A stretch of 64,000 nt of DNA from Micropterus salmoides. Taxonomy: Eukaryota; Chordata; Actinopteri; Centrarchiformes; Centrarchidae. Each line of letters starts with the position of its first letter. Positions within the stretch are counted from its first letter, which is position 1. The translations under genes were made by a program, and so were the position numbers. Of the stretch, positions 49,601-62,557 are shown one piece after another. The stretch is from NCBI RefSeq assembly GCF_014851395.1, contig NW_024041150.1, positions 24,789,225-24,853,224 on the forward strand. The letters are read 5' to 3'. The notes beneath the pieces are model-generated. The model did not search any database and had not been told where the DNA came from. It was given only the letters and a program-made list of their open reading frames with translations.

Positions 49601-51349
49601 TTTTATGTGTGTGCTGGACAGACATCTAAATTTGTGAATTCTGTAAAACACATATCATGTAGCACAGCAGGAACTGTGCATGGTGTGGACGTCCTTCATG
49701 TAAATTCCATTCCAAGTTTCCCGGATGAGTCTACCCCCAGCCTTCTGTGTGTGTCATGAGGTCCGATATTGTCTGTCATGCTTTTTTCCACTGTTTTATT
49801 GCAGCGGCCGTGTTTCATTTTTTACATGTTTTTATTCCTCGTAAGCTTCCATTATTTGCTGTTGCTCACTGGGCGTAAAGTATGCAGCGTGCTTCTGTTC
49901 CATTTCAGCATCAGTAAATCTGTGATCGATCTCGTGGTCTGTTGAAGAAATCTGTGAACATGCATTTTTCTGAATCTCTTACACCTGGCTTCACGACCTG
50001 GTTTGACCGGACCTGAAACATATAAAGCCAGGAGGCACTAACTAGACTAGGTCAAGCTTGTCTTTTCTGTTATCCTGTGTTTCTGAATTCTGTGTTTATG
50101 AACTAGCCCTCCGGTCCAACTTGTTGTAATGTGTCTCCCTCCCAGTCTTTAAGTTTAACATTTCAGACCTGAATAAGAATGAAAAGGAAGAGCTTGCAGC
50201 TTTAAGGCCCTCTGTGGGCTATTTCAGCAACATGTAAACAAGTACAAATCGACCACTAGGACTCTGCGGTTTGTAGTCCCTAACCTCAACAATGTTCGTC
50301 TCTTTGATACAGGCTCCTTAATGACTACAGTTAGTGAAAAATGAATAGTGTTTGCAGTGTCAGGCCTGTATTTCCCACTCTGTGATCCCAAACAAACTTG
50401 TTGAAGGATTAGATTATCGGCCTTTCTCAAGTGGGCATAGCTGCTGCTTGGCTCTTCCTTGTGCCGATCTGGGTTTGATTTGAGCCAAAAAAGGAGCCGC
50501 AGGATACAACTTCCAAGGCATTAGCATTCTCAGTCACCCAGAAAAATGTCAGATCACGCTAGTTTGAAGTGACAGGGTGTTTAAACTACAGTACATGGGG
50601 GTGAGAAACAACCGCCTGATGCTAACTACAAACACATTATGTAAAAAACAATGACGGGCTCGTGCCTTTTCATCTGCAGCGGTCTGTTTCTTACAGTATT
50701 TCCCAACACTATAGTGTTACATCTCTTGGGTTTGGATATGTAAATTCCTTTTAAACACTGGGATTTTATCATGTGGTTCTACACAACTGGGATAAAGTGA
50801 TGAAATTGGTTAGGAGTCTAACAACTGATCTTTAACTCTTTGTGTCTCTTTGAGTGTTTTGTCAAAACAAAGACATATCCAGTGTTAGACTCATCCTGGC
50901 TGTTTATCTTATGTTGTGTGTCCATTTTGCCTTTTCCTCCACAATTTCCCATTCATATTTGTCTGATGGAGAAAAGTAGATTGTGAAAAATGGCCACCAG
51001 TTTTATTTTGAAAGTCTTTAATGGGATTTTTAAAAACTCACTTGGCCTGAATACAACCTGCTGATCGCACTCCCGGGCACATTAATTCACCCATGCTATG
51101 CAAGATATGTCAGTTTTTGCTCAAACTGTAGCCATCTTTAAGCATTTTATCAGATTTCAATTTTAGTTGCACTTTTCAAACTACAATAATTTATTGTTGC
51201 CTCTATTTTACTACTTCTATTTTAGTTTTTGTTTCACTAGCTGTAAAACAAAAAGAAAATGCTTGGTCTTACTGTTTTACTGTGACAAAACAATTCAAAA
51301 CTTAAGGCCTACTTAATGGCTTTTCCCAGAGCTTTCAATTATATGACAC
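49601..51349. other. Unannotated intergenic stretch
   Basis: No gene, RNA or clear repeat is recognised. Confidence 0.5.
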
Positions 51350-51570
51350 TGAAATCCATGACAAACTGATCACACTGTGTGATCACTTTGTCATGGAGAT
51401 GATCAGTAGCTGTTTTGATTTCTTCCAGAGCACTTATTAAAGGACTTCTCTTCCATCTTGGAAGACAATGCGTGTAAAGTTGAAAGTCCCAGAAAAGGTT
51501 AGTAAGTTGAAGTTGAATTAATGTTCAAGATCAAGAATGAACTTCCATGGTTGTCCATGTTTTAGCTTAA
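51350..51570. repeat. Interspersed repeat, copy 3 of 3
   Basis: It contains CAGAGCACTTATTAAAGGACTTC and TCTTCCATCTTGG, and near its left TGGAGATGATCAGTAGCTG, whose reverse complement resembles the AGCTACTGATC end of the copy at 11740-11940. It also contains AAGATCAAGAATGAACTT, matching ATCAAGAATGAACTTTTAA at about 11815. It may be a rearranged or composite copy. Confidence 0.4.
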
Positions 51571-52379
51571 TTCAAAGTAAAACGTTTATATCATGGTACC
51601 TTTTCAAAGTAGGTATGTCATGACTTCACTTACTTTTGTGTTTGTTTTTCATTTAATTATTTAATTTCAAAGTTGGTTGAGCGGACTGCCTCAGTGCTGT
51701 TGTACACTGAACAGGGAGGATACATTTAAGCCTAGTAAAGAAGGAAACAAAGACGATCTTTTCAGATCATTTTGATAGGTGCTTTAGGTTCTTTTACCTT
51801 GCAAGGACAAAACTTTTTTTTGAGGCTGACTTCTATCATCGTACCGAGTATTTGAAACATTTACAGACTCTTTAACAACTGGAATGACCTGTATCTTATT
51901 TCTAACTACACTTTCCACAAAGTTTCATGTAAATCTTCATAACAGTTTTGAAGCATCCTGTTTACAGGCAGCGTGGGGTGGAAAGCACAGCCCCTGTCTG
52001 ACTCCAAATGGTGAGAGTAATTTGGTGTAATTGCACCACGGGTGAACCTTTGAAGACCCAGTTTGTGTTGTGACTGAAACAATGATGATTAGAGCTTGCT
52101 CACTTGTCAATTGCAATTAGGAGAGTGACCACATTTAAAAAGCAGATCTCTCCATCGTGCACAACTTTGAATCCTATATTAAATATTGTTTTTTTAAATA
52201 CAGTATTGTGTTAATAATACAACAACATTATGTTTATTTGCACATTATCTAAATGACTGACAGAGGGTGATGGACTATACAAATGGGACACAAGAATATA
52301 TTTACATTTTAGCTGCGGGGAAAAACCTTTTCAGTGATAAACAATATACAGCATGAGCTTGAGGCTTGAAAGGCAACTG
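51571..52379. other. Unannotated intergenic stretch
   Basis: No gene, RNA or clear repeat is recognised. Confidence 0.5.
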
Positions 52380-52640
52380 GTCACACCACATGATATAGAT
52401 TACCTTTAGAGAAATTTGGGCGCCTATTAACACTGCTGTTTGATCTCAATGGCACAAATTGATCCAAGGTGAAGAAACTGTTGCGTAATTATGATTGATG
52501 ATGACAAGAAGGGGAAATGAGTTGTGCCTTTAAATTCTCAGTGAGAAAGTTGGTCCTTAATTTAAACTCCACAGTAGGAGCTTCAGGAAGCTGTAATGAG
52601 CAGCTAAAACTCTGAGATTAGAAGATCTACAATGCATTTA
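52380..52640. promoter_or_regulatory. Candidate conserved non-coding element
   Basis: Repeat-free text with GCGTAATTATGATTGATGATGACAAG (paired-type homeodomain and TGATTGAT Pbx/Meis-like words, about 52482-52507) and CCTATTAACAC near 52424. This is a plausible enhancer in the gene desert beside hmx4, with no direct evidence. Confidence 0.2.
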
Positions 52641-52961
52641 AATGCAGTTACTTTAGTGTTTTTATTAATAGCAGTAAGAGGGTGGTTAAACTCTGTGGTT
52701 TGCACTGTGCATTTTACAAATTATTTCTGATTGAGATGTGAGTTTAAAAGTCCAGTAACAAAATACTGGATGATATTATTTTTTTTACACAACACTTTAA
52801 AATGTCTTTTTGTTTGAGCTTTAAAATTCAAAGGTCCATGCAATGGACATTTTTTGGAGCTTTCATTTTTTCAAACCTTATGCCAAGATATTTTTGTCAA
52901 ATTGTTCAATTTTATATAATTCTGACCAAGAAATATACTGGACAAGACTAAGAGTCTATTA

Positions 52962-54161
52962 CCATGCTAGCAGCTCTGTGAGGCTGCACAGAGGGGCTTA
53001 GCTAAATGCTAACATCAGCATGCTAACATGCTCACTCTAACAATGCTAACATGTCTACCAGGTATTTAGCATATTAGCATGTTAACATTTGCTAATTAGC
53101 CTTAATTACAAAGTACAATTGAAGCTCATGAAAAGGTCATTCGTTTTGCAGGTATATTTGGTCATAAAGAATTTGACATTTCCTGTGGCGGTTTTGGGGG
53201 GGAGCCAACAGGGGCCAGTGCCCCTGTAACACAGACTGCTCCTACAAATATCTACGCCATCGATACTGTAAAATCAAGACCACTGTAATCAGTTTAACAC
53301 ATTGTTCGCCTCAGCATTACATCCACTTGACTCGAAATGTACATTAAACTGAATGCAGCACTGTAGAATATTTTGTCCTTGTAATCCACATTTCCATTGC
53401 ATGGATAGCCTTTGGATATTGCTGGAAATTGTTCTGAGTCCCCCTCCTTAAAGGGTTATCAAACAATTTAATAATGCATTATATTTAAACAACACTTCAT
53501 ACATAAAAAGCAATAACAGTAGCCTACTGGTCCTACCAGGCTGGACATGCAGCGTGCCAAAATATGTATCCCCATCCTTAATGCACAGATGACGGCCTAC
53601 CATCAAGTATTTAATTTTGTGTTATCTTCACATCAGGACTAATAACAGGGGTGAATATGGAGACGTTTGTTGTTTCCTAGCAAAAGTTATAGTGGGATAC
53701 AAAATACAAACTGGGATCCAGAGAAAGTCTCGTACACTAGAGCTGATACTGTTCATTAAGCCTTACAAAGAAGTGTTGCATCACAGAATGTACTGTAACT
53801 TGAGCTAAAGTTAACAGAAATGTTGTTGTTTTTTTTAATAATGTAATTTAATAAAACTATAACTAAGTTACCGAAAAGATCCTGTTACTGAAACAAATAG
53901 CTAAGTTACTGAAACATACTAAAACATTACATGATATACTGAACAAGACATTTTGAAAGCTTGAACATTGCCTTTGTCCTTTTGCCCCAGTCTGGCCCCT
54001 TCAATAAAATTGGTCTAGAACCGCCACTGGACATTTCATTAAAACACAAAAAGTCAACTTCATGGTGGCACAAGAGGAAAAGTCAGAGGATCACTAAAGT
54101 CAGTAACATTCATGGTGTCAATCCAACATTTGAAATTTCATTTTGGAACAAAGTAGAGGGC
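52962..54161 (+). repeat. Interspersed repeat, plus-strand copy, split by a hAT insertion
   Basis: The left part is 52962-53174: CCATGCTAGCAGCTCTGTGAGGCTG, several GCTAACATG words, and TTTTGCAGGTATATTTGGTCATAAAG. The right part resumes at 54038 (ATTAAAACACAAAAAGTCAAC, ATGGTGGCACAAGAGGAAAAGTCAGAGGATCAC). Without 53183-54037 the two parts join into one continuous copy of the repeat also seen reversed at 5338-5573. The host repeat is therefore older than the insertion. Confidence 0.7.
53183..54029. mobile_element. Non-autonomous hAT element with perfect 8-bp target duplication
   Basis: The left terminus CTGTGGCGGTT (53183) pairs with the right terminus AACCGCCACTG (54029), one mismatch over 11 bases. 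The element is flanked by the identical 8-mer GACATTTC at 53175-53182 and 54030-54037. Eight-base duplications and CAGTGGCGG-like ends are diagnostic of hAT. At 847 bp it lacks a transposase and was moved in trans. The left subterminal part contains a G-rich run (about 53195-53202). Confidence 0.85.
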
Positions 54162-57100
54162 CGTTAGTGTGGCTAAAAAAAACTCCATCATTCCTCTCTG
54201 TTGGACAAACTATGTAATAGTCTCTCATTACCTCATATTTCTGTACTGCAATATGTATGACTAATATCTGCTAATAATATCAACCAATTTATGGGTCAGG
54301 CTCCTGCACACAGCATGCAGAGGACAATTTAAGCTACACAAAAGGAACTGGATACACTGTTTGTGCAGGACATTGACAATATGGAGCACATTACACCCCA
54401 CACACATCTGAAACGCATTAATACAAGTACATTTAGGTTTATGGCCAAGGCCCGAGGCCAAACATTAGTGTGAACAAGAGCACATTTCATAAAGCATCCT
54501 GCCTGTTAACAGATGCATTAAACTTCACACACTCTTCTAGTAGCTCTGTGCTCACCCCATTCATTGTTACATCAAGCAAAAGGAAGAAATTCACACTTAA
54601 ACCTATTTATGTTATAATGTCAAATGTGTCTTTATGCTGCTATCTGAAAGTCTCAGGAGGAATATAATGTCAGCAGCACAAATCTGTGGCATATTTATAA
54701 ATGAAAAAAAAACAAAATGTGATTGCTTTTCGTACTTCCCCACAGAGACCCGAGCCTGCAACTTTTTCCTCCAACAGCCTCAATTGAGCAGGAAGGATTT
54801 GTCTGATGGTAGGGCATCTGTGACTCAGTTTCTAGAATAACTCTCTAAATAAAGAATAAAAGCAATCTGCTCTCGTTTCACTCAATGCACCTTTTCCTTC
54901 CCTGTTGCCAGGGGGATGACCAAATGCATTTCATATGCAAGCATCGCGCTTCACTGCCTCCTGAGCACAGACCAGAATTGTGTTCCACTTTAAAGATGTT
55001 AATTTTACATTTTTAATGACTGGCTGATGGCTTAAGTAAGTGAGTACCACTTACAAGGGAAGATGTGATGTTCTGGAAATCCTCCTGCCCACACCTCCAG
55101 TTCCTCGCCCTGGACAAAATGATCCCTCCAAAGCAGTGACTCCTCTTCAAAGAAAGAAAAGTGATTCAAAACTCACTGGAAGTACATATTTATATTTTAA
55201 AGGATTGAAATGTTTTCATACTGAATTTTAACGCTTAAGTGGAATTTGTCTTGGATGCAAACTATACTTTTTTTTTTTTGTTGCACACTCTACACATCAT
55301 GTGTTAACTGGCTGCAGTGGAATCCAGTCAAGGAGATTCCTCAATTTCACGGCTGATTAGCCTGATGCCAGGCTTATCTCTTGTTATTTTAAGGCAGATA
55401 ATACAAGATTATGACTTAATGGGATGTGTGAAATCAGCTGGAAGACACAGGGAGCCTCTCTCAGAGAAACAGCTGCAAAATGCAGTTCATGCTAGTCAAA
55501 TTGTGAACTGTTGAGGTGAAATAGTTGACCAAATCGCTGTATCCAAAGGGAGTATTTGACACATAAGTCATCTATGCACCACACACTAAGAGTTCAGTTT
55601 CACAGCTACTGAAAATTATACAGCTTTTGAGCTTAAGGTCATCTGCCATTTTTAGAAACACCTTTATATAAATTCTGCACATACCACTTCCCAGGGGCAA
55701 ACTAGCTTCCCAGTGTTCGGAAGAGAGATTTCAACGTGTTTCAAATATGAGCTAAGCGGTTTATAGCACAAATTCTGGTCCTTTTTTTTTTTAGGTAATT
55801 AGCTTGTGCTCAGTGCTGTCATATCCATAAGTGCAGCCGCGTTTGAAAAAAACAGGGCAAGAAAACAAGAGGCCAGGCCTCCCCAGGGTCAGTGCCCACC
55901 ACAGCCTGGATTATGGCACCAAAGGAATCCTGGGAAGCGTGTATTGATTTGGCCTGACACTTGCTGCCACATTTAGCTTAGCTGCTGCTGACTCGCAAAG
56001 GCTTCAAGCAGTTATCTGCCATATTCTCTACTATCTTTAAAGAGCACTGAGAAATTACTTCAAGTCATAGAAGATTTATCATCACATAATTAGCTCTGTG
56101 CACCTAACGGCAGATCCCTTTTGACTACTAATAAAAGTTTAAAGTTCATGTGCACAGGACTATGCTTACTTAACTTGTTAGCATGAGCACACTATGACGA
56201 AACACTGGCCTTTACAAACTACATTTCTTTTACAAATTGTCAGAGTGCTGTGCTGCACTGTGATGTCTGATATCTGCTGGACGCTACAGACAACACTGAT
56301 ACATCAGTACAGAAAAATAAATTAGACTGATCTTTCCCTAACATTAACCATAAACTAGTTTAAAAGTGCTGTAGCTGATACGAGCAGATATATTAGATAT
56401 TTTGGCAAAAAAACATTATACATTATTACGTTATACATTGTCAGTAAACATTTAGCTAAAATGTTCAGTATCAACATTTTGTGGCTTGGCAGATATGTTA
56501 ATTAACATTTTTGCATTATTTTAATAGAAAGATGGTTTCTTTCAACAGGACTTTGCTTTTGCAAATTAATTGTGCGTAATTGTAACTTCTAGGAGGTGTG
56601 GTTTTTGATGGACACTAGTACTGCACAATGCAATGCACCAATTGAAACATTTAATTAAATTGCAAATGTCAGTCGGACAACAATCATAAAGTATTAACTC
56701 TTTGGAGAAACATTAGTTTCTCTTAGTGATGATTAATTTACATTGGCCTTCCAAAGTCTATTGACATCTGACGGGGCAAATATTACATTTCCCACTGGTA
56801 AGAAATTGTACTAATGGAATAAATAAACTAATTGTACAGTAGTTCTACGATAAAAAAAAAAAAAACTCAACTCAAGGTCTACTTACAAGTTTCTATGGCA
56901 TCTCATGGTCGTCCTCAGAGTTTGCAACATGGAACTTGGGTCAGGTATGGGTGGCATCCTTGGTCTTTGGTCCATAAATCTGGCCTTTTTCTGTGACAAG
57001 TTTTGGTCTTAGATCACGTGATGACAATTGAGCAAAACTTCTGAAGAAGACCATGAGATTAGCATTGAAAAGCTCTGAAAAAGCTGGTGAACGGATTAAA

Positions 57101-60100
57101 CGGACTTTAGATTTGACATTTTGTCAAAGTATGAAAATTTCTTGTATGCTAGCTGCAAAAACACTATCCTAAATTATTATATTGTACATGCTATATATTG
57201 TTATCATGTAGTATACAAATGGGACCCAACTATATATTTGTTCTTTACTCATTGCGCTTTTAGTGTTAACTGTGTCAGCCACTAGCATTTATGCTAGCAT
57301 AGGCTTGTGACTTAACCTTATTCCAATCAGTGTTTAATCAAAAGACACTGTCATTTATTTCTGTACATCCAAAAGGTAAATTATTGTGTTGTTTACAGCG
57401 GCATCAGATCCTTGCCTATAAGAAAATGTCCAGCTATTCCCCTAGAGCCATTAAGTTGCCTACTACAGGAAATATTGAAAGAGCCAGACATTTTTAAGCC
57501 CTGTACTCTTGTAACATTGTATTTGTAATAGTGTCATGAGCAAATTTGACTTCTCACATGCCCACTGTTCACATTTCTACTGAACTGTAAACATCTCATC
57601 GCCCAGTGTTGTTGCTCTGAAGGATTCTGGGCAACTGCTACGTGCAAAGAGCAACTCTTGGCAAATATTCTCACTGGAATCATCCAACACTTTACCCTTT
57701 GGAGCACCCATTGGCTAAATGCCATCTTATTTTATTCATGTTATGGCACTTCTGCACCCTTTCATCTTGCACTGTCTTCAAGCAATACGAGAAGTCTCAT
57801 CCCTTTTTCCTTTCCTTGTCAGCCAGATCTGATTTCTCTTCTTTATCATAACATTTTCCATTCAATTTAAATCTCTGAGTAACAGTTGTAACATCGTACA
57901 GCTTCATCTTTTGCATCTCTGTCAGCTACAAATGCAGTTGTGGGACTGCCCTGGATTAAATGGGCAAAGACAGCTTCACAATCGCCAGGGGTGTTATTCT
58001 AAGATCGGGCTGGAATCAGAAGTTTTGTCGGTTTCAGTTAACCAGGGCACTGCTAAATGTCTTAAGCCAAGCATCAGTGCACCCAGCAAAGGCTCTGAGA
58101 TATTGCTGCATGACAGCTAAAGTAGTTGGGTGCATCACGGACATGTACCCAGCCTTAACAGCCCTCGGGCTTTCTCTTCTTCATGACTGACTTTTAAGTG
58201 TTTTATCCCTGGGACACAGCGATAATGTGCATTAAGATCAAGAACACTTATTTCAATTGTGCTTTATGTTTTATTCTGGCTTTAAATTCAGCAGTGTCTA
58301 GACTGGGCTTCGCTGAGAATAGCTCAGGAAGAACTCCTACCAAAAGAGGAGAGTTGACTTAAAGTATGCTAACATTATTCTAATATTTGGTGTCAAGAAA
58401 AAAAAAAGTTGTTTTTTTTTAACTTAATTTTTTTTAAATCATTCAATTCTATAAACATATGTTGATAGCATGAATATACATAATGGAGAAAAAATATTTG
58501 TCAGTCTCTTGATACAGATATGTATATACTGTTCAATGCAGGATAAAAGAGTGAAATATTTCGTGCCTGTGGTTTAAAGCAAAGGGTTGATGATATTCGA
58601 TATTATTATTATTTTCAACAAATCCCTTGAAAATACCAAAACCAACATTAATCATGTGTTGACTACACAGACAACACTAGTTAGTAGGATCAGTTCATTG
58701 TTGGTTTTGGTCTTTTCATTTGATTTGTTGACAATAAGAAAAATGATAATATTTCCCAACTTATCCTTTAAAACAATGTCTCATAGAAGACAAGAAATAT
58801 GCTCACAAATGCTTTTAAAGATACTGTTTGAATACAGAAAAAGCACTGCAACCTTGCTAAAACTATGCAATATAAGTTAAATCATGATCTTGTGGAAACC
58901 ACTAAACAGGTTTAAGAACAGTGCCCTCTTGGAGCACCTGATTCTGTAATATTATATAACTAACAACCACAATGGACAGCACATACTGTATAAACCTAAA
59001 CAACAATCATGAGTGAAAACTACTGAAGCTATAAAATTGACGTACTGTATTCTTGTACTAGATCACTTGCTAGAAAAAAAAGAGGCTCCTAAGCAGTATT
59101 ATTATATTATAAACAGTATGTACAATGTACTAATCTTACCAGATTTTACTCTACTTTACTGTTTTATACTAACAGGTAATTATTTATGTGCGAATGCAGT
59201 CAGACAGTCATCTAAAATGTATTTAAATCTCCTCCATTTACCTTTTTTTAATTTGCATACTGACACTTAATTTTTTCACTTGTCCAGTGTGACCACCCTA
59301 CAAACTCAAAACCTACACAGATTTAGTCTGTAGTACAGATAGAGGACACAGCGACAGACTTTGACGCACAATGTGGCAATGTCAATGATGAGTTTTATGA
59401 ATTAAAACAGCAATGACAGTGCTGTTCTGCATACAACAAATAACAGACGCGTCTACTGATGGCATGATGGTGACTGCTAAATATGTAAATTTGGTCCAGC
59501 AGAGCTGTTTTGCCATTAAAAAGGGAGCAAACAACAAACACTCCAATCCATTAAAGTACGTTCAATATGAAATATCAGTCTCACATTTTAGTGTCCACCA
59601 AAAATATCTCAGCAGTTCAAATTGTTTTGCAAAGATACGGTCCCAATCCTCATATAACCCCTCACACACTCAGACATTAAGGATGATGATACAGGTGACT
59701 TCAATTAAAGTCAATACACAGATAAACACACACAAGAAGATGCAAGGTCATTTCAAAGTCTGAGTTCAAGGCTCCATTCCTAGAAGAGACAAAGAATATG
59801 AAAGCAGTGAAATGCAACACCTGATAATGTGCCAATATGTTCCTAGTCTCTGACACAATGAATTTAACGCCATGTGAGAAACTCCATTTATTCATCTTAA
59901 TATAGTGGAAATCCTCCAGGTATTGTCAGTAACTAAGCACACACCTTCAAACTTGATCAATCACACAGCCTGGGAATCTTCTCACCATGTGATTTCAAAT
60001 CTCACCAGAGCAACACATTGTTTGATGCTTACTCCACTGGAAAATACTGACAAAAACATCTAGATTTCGTGGCCTTTATTTCATGCAGCTTTACACCAAA

Positions 60101-60860
60101 CCAAACTTAGGTTATCTGTAGCAAACAGCTCAACAAACAAATGACCCACTCTGCCATCCATACAGACCCATGCACTTGCTAGCAGGCTAAGAAATCTAAC
60201 CTAAACAGAACAGGATACCTAAATACAGGGTTGGGGAGAAAAATGGATCCACATAAGAATCGCAATTCTTATCTTCTAAGATTGTGAATAGATTCACAAC
60301 AAAGTTTTTTAAAAGTATAGTTTTTTTCTCCTCTCTGCTGACAATGTCGATTTTCCGCGCGCCCTTTCAGGCCTTTGTAAAACACAGTTGCGTCCGGCTG
60401 TGTGGCTAGCTACTGGCTATTCACTGTTACTACAGTTATCTAGCTATCTCATTGTTTCCACTGGTACTTTATCATGGTAAGTTGCACAGAACTTTGCTGT
60501 GAAGACAGCAGGAGGACGCTGTACTAACGTCAACAGAGACTTTTTATTTCTCTTGTCTGACAGCGAATACAATACTTTCAGTAACTATTACGCTTCAATA
60601 ACCACCTTACGGCTGACTGAAGTAACTTAATTACCCCTTAGCAAACACTTTTCTGTGATTGCAGCAACGTGCTGGTACTTCTTTCGGGAGAGACTCAAAC
60701 AGCAGAGTTAGGCTGTGGGTTTGCTAGAAAAAATGTTGTGGAAAAATGCCAACCTCAACCAAAAGTCCAACAAGAGAAAAGGGAAACCATGAAAAATTAC
60801 CTTTTTCAAAATAGTTGAAACCCGAACATCGCCCCCAAGCAAAATTTAAATCAAGTACTT
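54162..60860. other. Gene-free intergenic stretch
   Basis: No gene, RNA or strong repeat is recognised in about 6.7 kb. A more even, repeat-free section with ATTACTTCAAG and TAATTAGC lies at about 55860-56130. A 13-base A run lies at about 56853-56865. Short open frames near 57534-58190 overlap on both strands without domains. Confidence 0.45.
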
Positions 60861-61028
60861 CGTGGTGGTGATGTCGCAGTGGATAAGATGCATGCCTTTG
60901 GTGTGAGGAACCCAGGTTCAAGTCTCCACTGTGACACATCCACCAATGTGTCCCTGAGCAAGACACTTGACTAGACAGAAATACAAGACAAAACTTTGGA
61001 CAAAAAGCGTCAGGTAAATGAATAAATG
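60861..61028 (+). mobile_element. tRNA-derived SINE, nearly complete
   Basis: The 5' part is tRNA-like: an A box, TGTCGCAGTGG (60872-60882), and a B box, GGTTCAAGTCT (60915-60925), the internal RNA polymerase III promoter. A body with CCCTGAGCAAGACACTTGAC follows. The tail CTTTGGACAAAAAGCGTCAGGTAAATG resembles the conserved 3' end shared by fish L2-type LINEs and their SINEs. It ends in AATAAATG. The copy is diverged at several positions and is probably old and silent. Confidence 0.8.
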
Positions 61029-62459
61029 TACTTCGGGAACACTACAAATGACCGAACTCACATCACTCAGAGCTGCTTTGATGCCATATTTTTCCACACC
61101 GCCTGTCTTACTGTCTTAGCACACTGGAGTAGATCCAGATGTCACAAATTACACCCATGTAACATTCCTATCAAATCAAACACTCTAACTAAAATGCCAT
61201 TTACACCATTACAGTTCAATATTTTGTCCTGCCTTAAAATCCTGTTTGAAAAGGAAACACATTAGTACATTACTAAGTAAAAATGGCACAAAAGTTCACA
61301 TCTTATGAAATCTGGTTTAATCTAAATATAAGTAAGGAACAACATATTAGTTGCTATTAAATTGTCCTCAAAGTCAACCGTGCAAAATGATTTTTCATCT
61401 TATTTAAAAAAAAAAAACAACTAAAAAGATAATATTGTGTTTGGTATTATCCAGAGTGGCATTGGTATCCACATTTGGATTTTTATTCTGTCAAGTAGCC
61501 ATCAAACAAAAATGTACATTGAAATGTTCCCTGCTAAAAAGTCTTAATTCAGACATGAACATTTCTTATTCATTTATGTCCAGAATCAGTCGCTCTAGTG
61601 TTTCAGTAGCTGTCAGTGTGCACCTCTGTTGCGTGGACTCGGTCTGTTTCTATTCACTTGTGGAGAATTAGATAAGACAAGATGGGGAATTCAGACCTTA
61701 CATTAAATCATTGTATGGGCTCAGATTTACCACAACTCATAAATCATCTTGTCTAGTATGCACAGAAATCCTCTGTACAGAGTTAAGCTGGAGACAGAGA
61801 AGATATGTTTAGTACTGCAGATGCAGTACAATACACATAGATACAACCGATCCTTGTGCTGTTTGAGTATTTCAGTATATTATATTTGTGGATAAAAAGT
61901 AAAAGATATTTTCTGGCAGTCAGTTTGAAGCATCACAAATGAGGCACGGTTTTCATAAATCCAATAATGCGTGATAAAGAAGAGGCACCAAAGGCTCCAC
62001 AGGCCCTTTATTGATTGATTATAGGTACATGCTTCTGCACAATTCCATTAGAGAGGAGAGGCCAAAAATGTTGTGAAACATCTCTTTCCACATTAAATTT
62101 GGTAGAATGATTTAACATTTATTATTTGTATATTTCAGTTATCAATTCCACTGCGTTTAGTTAATTGAACACAGACGCCCCACGCGATCATCAAAACCGC
62201 TGACTTAATATTGCGGTTTTCGCCGTTTTCAGTCCAAAAATATGCCAAATTGTTGCTAACAATATCTCTGGCTGCCATCTTGATTATTGCACTATACCTG
62301 GGGGCTGTTCCAGCCATCTCTCGCCTTTTTTTGCAGAGCATGAGAAGTGCCACTTTAAAACACGCAGTCTTTTTCGTGGTCTGGTAGCCGACTCGTAATA
62401 GTAGGCTACCAGTAGCAGGGTATCAAATGAAAGGTCTGCTCAATCCGGATTGATTGATG
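61029..62459. other. Unannotated intergenic stretch
   Basis: No gene is recognised. The minus-strand open frame at 62135-62353 has no domain; the DNA there may be a repeat of unknown class. Confidence 0.45.
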
Positions 62460-62483
62460 CCCCCCCCCCCCCCCCCCCCCCCC
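62460..62483 (+). repeat. Poly-C run
   Basis: Twenty-four consecutive C. Such runs are prone to length error. Confidence 0.9.
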
Positions 62484-62557
62484 AATCACTGTGGGATGTT
62501 CCGTTCTCAAGCTACACACTTGTAAAGCATGGGAGAGCTTTTGGTGACAGGAATGTT

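Noticed and set aside
60861..60930. A functional tRNA gene
   Set aside because: The A and B boxes belong to a SINE with the typical body and L2-like tail; no proper acceptor stem or anticodon arm can be folded.
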